The position numbers and the translations under genes are program-made. Below are positions 6,773 to 11,782 of a DNA stretch of 11,782 nt, one piece after another (position 1 is the first letter of the stretch; every line of letters begins with the position of its first letter). The stretch lies in contig CAZTAK010000070.1 in NCBI GenBank assembly GCA_964611585.1, positions 1 to 11,782 of the forward strand, given 5' to 3'. The notes beneath the pieces are model-generated. The model saw only the letters and a list, made by a program, of their open reading frames with translations. It ran no database searches and was not told the DNA's origin. Origin of the DNA: CAZTAK01 sp964611585. GTDB lineage: Bacteria; Pseudomonadota; Alphaproteobacteria; SHVP01.

Positions 6773-6916
6773 CGTCTCAAATCCTTTGAAAAAACAAACT
6801 CCGCATCCAATCGCCGGAGACGGCCCCGGACCGCCCGTTTTGCAGGAACGGCGCCCGGGTTGGCGTAAAAAGCGCCCAGGCTGTCAGGAACGGTGACGGT
6901 GCAGGGAACCAAGTTG

Positions 6917-6934
6917 GCCGACGCGAAGGTCGGC
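6917..6934 (-). repeat. Hairpin in the spacer upstream of typA
   Basis: GCCGAC (6917-6922) pairs with GTCGGC (6929-6934) around GCGAAG. It lies between the small basic-protein gene and typA, both on the minus strand, so it could end transcription of the former. There is no T-tract. The rest of 6773-7016 shows no credible gene. Confidence 0.3.
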
Positions 6935-7016
6935 TGAAGCGGTAGCTGGCCCAGTGGGCGCTTGATATAGGCTTCCGGCCGGCCAAGTTCAAGACCGCCC
7001 GCGCTCCGGTAGTGCC

Positions 7017-7202
7017 TCAGCTTGAAATCTCTTTCTTTCGCGCAGACTTCATGGCCTTACGTAATCTGCGCTTTAGCTTTCGCCAGTTCACGGAATCCTC
7101 GGCTTTTCGTTTCTCTGCTACTGCCGCCGCCATTTCCGAATCGGAAATGGAGCGTCCGATTTGTCGGCATATTGCTTTTTCCCACTTACTCTTTTCACTC
7201 AT
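7017..7202 (-). CDS. Small, strongly basic hypothetical protein
   Basis: A 61-residue protein of unknown function, not recognised. It is supported by an ideal ribosome binding site: AGGAGG (7208-7213 on the minus strand) lies 5 nt before the ATG at 7200-7202. It has 19 Lys/Arg against 8 Asp/Glu, and the last third is nearly all basic helix (WRKLKRRLRKAMKSARKKE). That suggests nucleic-acid or ribosome contact, but this is composition only. It has no signal peptide or membrane segment. Base composition is unlike its neighbours: 7021-7200 is 48% GC by hand count, while flanking genes are clearly over 60%. This suggests a recently acquired gene or remnant. It lies 244 nt upstream of typA in the same direction. 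Confidence 0.68.
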   Translation of the reverse strand: MSEKSKWEKAICRQIGRSISDSEMAAAVAEKRKAEDSVNWRKLKRRLRKAMKSARKKEISS

Positions 7203-7231
7203 TTTCGCCTCCTTTTGAATTGAGCATGCAT

Positions 7232-7393
7232 CTAATAAGGGCCGCGCGGACCGGGCTTAGGCGCGCGTATATGATAAGTACCACGATAACCTTCATCTTC
7301 CAGATCACACCAGTTTGCTCGATCTGCCCTCCCTTTTTGCTGAGCGTGCGGGCGGTTCACGCGCACCCCTCGGCGTGATACACGGCTTGCCAT
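7232..7393 (-). CDS. Doubtful small hypothetical protein divergent from the ABC-F gene
   Basis: A 53-residue frame from ATG 7391-7393 to TAG 7232-7234, ending DEGYRGTYHIRAPKPGPRGPY. Support is modest. GAGG lies 6 nt before the start on the minus strand. The second half uses many T- and A-ending codons, like the AT-richer neighbour 30 nt downstream. Its ATG and the ABC-F ATG share the palindrome CATG (7391-7394), so both cannot have normal leaders. The C-terminal part may be a remnant of a longer gene. I do not recognise it. Confidence 0.3.
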   Translation of the reverse strand: MASRVSRRGVRVNRPHAQQKGRADRANWCDLEDEGYRGTYHIRAPKPGPRGPY

Positions 7394-9272
7394 GCTTCGC
7401 CTCGACCAGATCACCTATCGCATAGGCCCGCGCACGTTGTTCGACGGTGCCAGCGCCACCATCAATCCGGGCCACCGGGTCGGGTTTGTCGGGCGCAACG
7501 GCACGGGCAAGACGACGCTGCTCGGCATGTTGACCGGCGACATCGAATTCGATTCCGGCACCATCTCTGTCCCGTCGCGCTGGCGGGTCGGCATCACCCG
7601 CCAGGAAGCGCCCGACGGCCCCCAAAACCCCGTCGAAATCGTGCTCGCCGCCGATGAAGAACTCGCCCGGCTTCACCGCGAGGCCGAAACCGCGACCGAC
7701 CCCCACCGCATTGCCGAGATCCATATCCGTTTGCACGACAAGGGGGCAAGCCGCGCCTCGGCCCGGGCCGCGCGTCTGCTTGCCGGGCTCGGCTTCGACG
7801 AGGCCGCGCAACGGCGCCCGTGCCACAGTTTTTCCGGCGGCTGGCGCATGCGCTTGGCGTTGGCCGCGCTGTTGTTCACGGAACCCGATCTGCTTTTGCT
7901 GGACGAGCCGACCAACCATCTCGATCTCGAGGCGACGCTCTGGCTCGAAAACCATCTGCGCCATTATCGGGGCACGGTGCTGCTGGTCAGCCACGACCGT
8001 GATCTTCTGAACCGGGCGACCGAAGAAACGTTGCATTTGGAAAACGGCAAGCTGACCCTTTATTCGGGCAACTATGACCGGTTCGAGGAAACCCGGCGCA
8101 TGCGTCTCGCCCAGAACGAAAATCTTCGCTCCAGGCAGGATGCGCAAAAACAGCGAATCATGAAGTTCGTCGAACGTTTCCGCTACAAGGCGACCAAGTC
8201 GAAGCAGGCGCAATCGCGGCTGAAAATGCTGGAACGGATGGAACCGATCCCTGAACACCGAGACGAGGGCGCGGTCGCCCTCACCTTTCCGGCGCCGAAG
8301 CCGACGCTGGCCTCGCCCCTTCTTACGACAGAGGATGTTTCGGTCGGCTACGACGGCCTGGCGGTGATCAAAAACCTGACGCTGCGGTTCAACGGCGATG
8401 ATCGCATCGCCCTGATCGGGGCCAATGGCAACGGCAAGTCCACTTTGATAAAGCTGTTGGCCGGGCGGCTTGCACCGATGGCGGGGACGATCGGCAAGTC
8501 AAGCAAGTTGCGCGTCGGTTATTTCGCCCAGCATCAGGCCGACGAACTGGACCTGGCCGCATCGCCCCTGATCGCGATGGCGCGCAAACGCCCGCGCGAC
8601 ACCGAAACCCAGGTGCGGGCGCAGTTGGGGCGGTTCGGGTTCGGCAGGGAAAAAGCTGAAACCAAAATCGGCGATCTTTCCGGCGGCGAGAAGGCGCGCC
8701 TGTTGTTAGCGTTGATGAGCGCCGAGGCGCCACACGTCCTGTTGTTGGACGAACCGGCCAACCATCTCGACATCGATTCCCGCCAAACGCTGGTGCAGGC
8801 GATCAATGCGTTTGAGGGCGCAGTCGTCATGGTCAGCCACGACCCCCACCTGATCGCGCTCACCGCCGACCGTTTCTGGCTGGTCGCCGACGGCGCGGTC
8901 AGGCCGTTCGAGGGTGACATGGACGACTACCGCGCGCTTTTGGCGAGCAGCGGCGGAAACGGCGCGAAGGCCGCGAACGGCGCGACGGGAAACGACAAGA
9001 AAGAACGCCGCCGCGAGGCCGGTGAACGGCGCAAGGCGGTCGCGCACCTGAAACGGGAGTTGGCGAGTGCCGAAGCCGAGGTCGAAAAGCTGGAAGCGAG
9101 AAGGGAAGATCTCACCCGCGCCATCGGTTACCCGGCGCTCTATCACGATCAGGGCGACAGCGCGAACCTGATCACCTTGCAAAAGAACTTGGGGCAGGTG
9201 GAAAAGGACCTGAGCGCGGCTGAAGACCGCTGGGCCAAGGCCCAGGGAAACTGGGATGCGGCCCGCCCATGA
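7392..9272 (+). CDS. yheS: ABC-F family ATPase, YheS type
   Basis: A 626-residue soluble protein with two ABC ATPase domains and no membrane segments. ABC-F proteins act at the ribosomal E site rather than in transport; the physiological role of YheS is poorly defined. Domain 1 has Walker A GRNGTGKTT (34-42), signature FSGGWRMRLALA and Walker B LLLLDEPTNHLD. The linker region carries RFRYKATKSKQAQSRLKMLERME, nearly identical to E. coli YheS as I recall it. Domain 2 has Walker A GANGNGKST, signature LSGGEKARL and Walker B LLLDEPANHLD, with Ala in place of the usual Thr. Switch His residues are present in both domains (SHDRD, SHDPH). The C-terminal tail is low-complexity Gly/Ala/Asn followed by a charged coiled coil (KKERRREAGERRKAVAHLKRE onward). 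The start at 7392 aligns with YheS, but no Shine-Dalgarno sequence is visible. Confidence 0.93.
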   Translation: MLRLDQITYRIGPRTLFDGASATINPGHRVGFVGRNGTGKTTLLGMLTGDIEFDSGTISVPSRWRVGITRQEAPDGPQNPVEIVLAADEELARLHREAETATDPHRIAEIHIRLHDKGASRASARAARLLAGLGFDEAAQRRPCHSFSGGWRMRLALAALLFTEPDLLLLDEPTNHLDLEATLWLENHLRHYRGTVLLVSHDRDLLNRATEETLHLENGKLTLYSGNYDRFEETRRMRLAQNENLRSRQDAQKQRIMKFVERFRYKATKSKQAQSRLKMLERMEPIPEHRDEGAVALTFPAPKPTLASPLLTTEDVSVGYDGLAVIKNLTLRFNGDDRIALIGANGNGKSTLIKLLAGRLAPMAGTIGKSSKLRVGYFAQHQADELDLAASPLIAMARKRPRDTETQVRAQLGRFGFGREKAETKIGDLSGGEKARLLLALMSAEAPHVLLLDEPANHLDIDSRQTLVQAINAFEGAVVMVSHDPHLIALTADRFWLVADGAVRPFEGDMDDYRALLASSGGNGAKAANGATGNDKKERRREAGERRKAVAHLKRELASAEAEVEKLEARREDLTRAIGYPALYHDQGDSANLITLQKNLGQVEKDLSAAEDRWAKAQGNWDAARP

Positions 9273-9629
9273 AACCGTCCTCGCCGTTTAGCGCCGCTCG
9301 TGCCAACAAGGCGTTCCGATGCAAGCACCGGCCCGGCCCCGGTTGCGTGCAAGATCGAGACCGATCATCGTCGATGAGAAAGGGGTTTTGCGTACAGCCG
9401 GTTTCGTGAGATTTCGGGTTCTTAACCCACGCCACGATGTCCGCTTCTTGCTGCGCGCAGCACTCACCGAACGCCCTCAGCTATTGGCGGTTGCGGCACT
9501 CAACCGGGCGCGGCGGGGTTCAATTCAGGCATCCCTCATTCCTGCGCCAGTTTGTTCGGCTCCGGCCCGCTCTCCCGCCCGGCTGCCCACGGAATGGTAC
9601 GCTTGGGGGGCCGGCAAGGGGTGCGGGTT
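9273..9629. other. Intergenic stretch between the convergent ABC-F and glnS genes
   Basis: This stretch holds the strong hairpin at 9320-9351 and ends at the repeated element (9630-9661). Open frames on both strands lack ribosome binding sites and protein-like composition, and I see no RNA gene. Confidence 0.6.
9320..9351 (+). terminator. Long imperfect hairpin downstream of the ABC-F gene
   Basis: TGCA (9320-9323), GCA (9325-9327) and CCGG (9328-9331) pair with CCGG (9339-9342), TGC (9344-9346) and TGCA (9348-9351). That gives 11 base pairs with one mismatch, one bulged T and a 7-nt GC loop. It lies 47 nt after the ABC-F stop codon between two convergent genes. It lacks a T-tract, so it is a candidate terminator or RNA-stability structure, not a proven one. 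Confidence 0.4.
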
Positions 9630-9658
9630 GGTGCGATTCCACGTGAGTGGATAATTCT

Positions 9659-9661
<3 letters not shown>
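9630..9661 (-). repeat. Stop-codon-anchored 32-bp element, glnS copy
   Basis: On the minus strand it begins at the glnS stop codon TAG (9659-9661). It shares 27 of 32 positions with 4920-4951 and the identical 16-bp block at 9630-9645. In this copy the inner inverted repeat is better: TCCAC pairs with GTGGA around a 4-nt loop. Weaker similarity continues about 10 bp further from the gene. Confidence 0.7.
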
Positions 9662-11365
<1,704 letters not shown>

Positions 11366-11426
11366 GCGCTCGTGCCCGTCCCGGCTTGCCGGCTTCGCTC
11401 AAGGCCCAAAGGTGTGCCAGAAATCG

Positions 11427-11450
11427 GTGGTCCCGCCAAGGCGGGGCCAC
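11427..11450 (-). repeat. Strong inverted repeat between tRNA-Gln and glnS
   Basis: GTGG (11427-11430) and CCCGCC (11432-11437) face GGCGGG (11440-11445) and CCAC (11447-11450), with one mismatch between the two stems and only AA at the centre. Ten of eleven positions can pair. It lies 61 nt before the glnS start in the putative transcript. No T-tract follows on the minus strand, so it could be a processing, attenuation or partial termination site, or a dispersed GC palindrome. Confidence 0.5.
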
Positions 11451-11547
11451 GCATCGGCTGCAATCCTTGGCACGGACGAATTGGCCGTCGACGCGTTTCG
11501 CGTGTCGCGCGGATTCCGATTCGCGGCGCGGCGCGATGATGGCGCGG

Positions 11548-11621
11548 TGGCTGGGGGACCTGGATTCGAACCGGGATTGCTCGGTCCAGAGCCGAGTGTT
11601 CTACCGTTGAACTATCCCCCA
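11548..11621 (-). tRNA. tRNA-Gln (anticodon CTG, decodes CAG)
   Basis: A 74-nt cloverleaf with CCA encoded (11548-11550). The acceptor stem TGGGGGA/TCCCCCA is perfect and starts with the T1-A72 pair characteristic of bacterial tRNA-Gln. The D stem is GTTC/GAAC. The anticodon stem CTCGG/CCGAG encloses loop CTCTGGA with anticodon CTG. The T loop is TTCGAAT. The T stem CCCGG/CCAGG has one C-A mismatch in the middle. The discriminator base is G73, as GlnRS prefers. It is co-directional with glnS downstream. Confidence 0.96.
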
Positions 11622-11658
11622 ACGGCCTGGCGCGGCGCCCGCTATCGCCGGACACGGA

Positions 11659-11667
11659 ATCCTAGCA
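11659..11667 (-). promoter_or_regulatory. Extended -10 element upstream of tRNA-Gln
   Basis: On the minus strand TGC is followed by TAGGAT (plus-strand 11659-11664), an extended -10 pattern whose near edge is 37 nt upstream of the mature tRNA 5' end. No good -35 box is seen at 16-18 bp. A GC-rich stretch follows it, as in stable-RNA promoters. Confidence 0.4.
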
Positions 11668-11758
11668 CACATCGCCCGGCTTCGCACGGGCGTCGCTTGC
11701 GCGGGGCTTCGTCTCGGCGCGCATTTGCGGTATTGATGGCCTCGGGAGGATTCGAAGA

Positions 11759-11782
11759 ATGGGGGAAGACCCCGCCGGTCGT
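11759..11782 (+). CDS. Start of an unidentified gene running off the right edge
   Basis: The ATG at 11759 is preceded by GGGAGGA (11744-11750) at an 8-nt distance, a strong ribosome binding site. Only eight codons are visible (MGEDPAGR), so the product cannot be named. Another ATG at 11736 is in a different frame and lacks a Shine-Dalgarno sequence. The gene is divergent from tRNA-Gln and glnS. Confidence 0.5.

Noticed and set aside
6777..6992. Minus-strand frames just upstream of typA.
   Set aside because: Arg/Pro/Ser-rich low-complexity translations without ribosome binding sites; the stretch is better read as the typA leader.
7305..8258. 317-residue minus-strand frame opposite the ABC-F gene.
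   Set aside because: It covers the first ABC domain in antisense and has no motifs of its own.
9273..9658. Possible small genes in the space between the ABC-F gene and glnS.
   Set aside because: Frames on both strands lack ribosome binding sites and protein-like composition; the hairpin and repeated element are the only features I can support.

Overview
The window is a GC-rich bacterial chromosome segment, roughly 63-65% GC by eye with a clear dip near 7.0-7.25 kb. It most resembles an alphaproteobacterium, perhaps Rhodospirillales-like. This rests on the typA sequence, on the class III cyclase/TolB-like/TPR architecture that is abundant in alphaproteobacteria, and on codon use. It is an inference without a database search.

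Left end (1-1117): a compact mercury-type cluster. A merR-like regulator runs leftward off the edge. Divergent from it is a promoter with the 19-bp -35/-10 spacing of MerR-controlled promoters, and an inverted repeat sits inside that spacer. The promoter reads rightward through a 235-nt leader, which carries two tandem 39-bp GC hairpin units, into merF (small inner-membrane Hg(II) transporter). merF overlaps by 31 nt an 11-cysteine GDCCVxC-family protein. No merA (mercuric reductase) lies in this window. merF lacks the usual C-terminal Cys-Cys pair.

Next (1181-4703): a complete FAD-dependent GMC oxidoreductase, then a class III nucleotidyl cyclase fused to a TolB-like domain and TPRs. The cyclase reading frame is broken by what looks like one missing G near 3039-3041. 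This cuts off the first 24 codons, including a metal-binding aspartate.

Middle (4949-9272): typA/bipA on the minus strand (TTG start), an AT-richer island with one small basic protein behind a perfect Shine-Dalgarno sequence and one doubtful small ORF, then a YheS-type ABC-F ATPase on the plus strand.

Right end (9659-11782): glnS on the minus strand, preceded in the same direction by a tRNA-Gln(CUG) gene, so a synthetase lies next to its own substrate tRNA. At the right edge a new plus-strand gene starts behind a strong Shine-Dalgarno sequence.

The most unexpected signal is a 32-bp element, 27/32 identical, that begins exactly at the stop codon of both typA (4920-4951) and glnS (9630-9661). 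It looks like a dispersed 3'-end element. The remaining intergenic spaces hold hairpins without T-tracts and no convincing genes. I saw no CRISPR array, insertion sequence or integrase.
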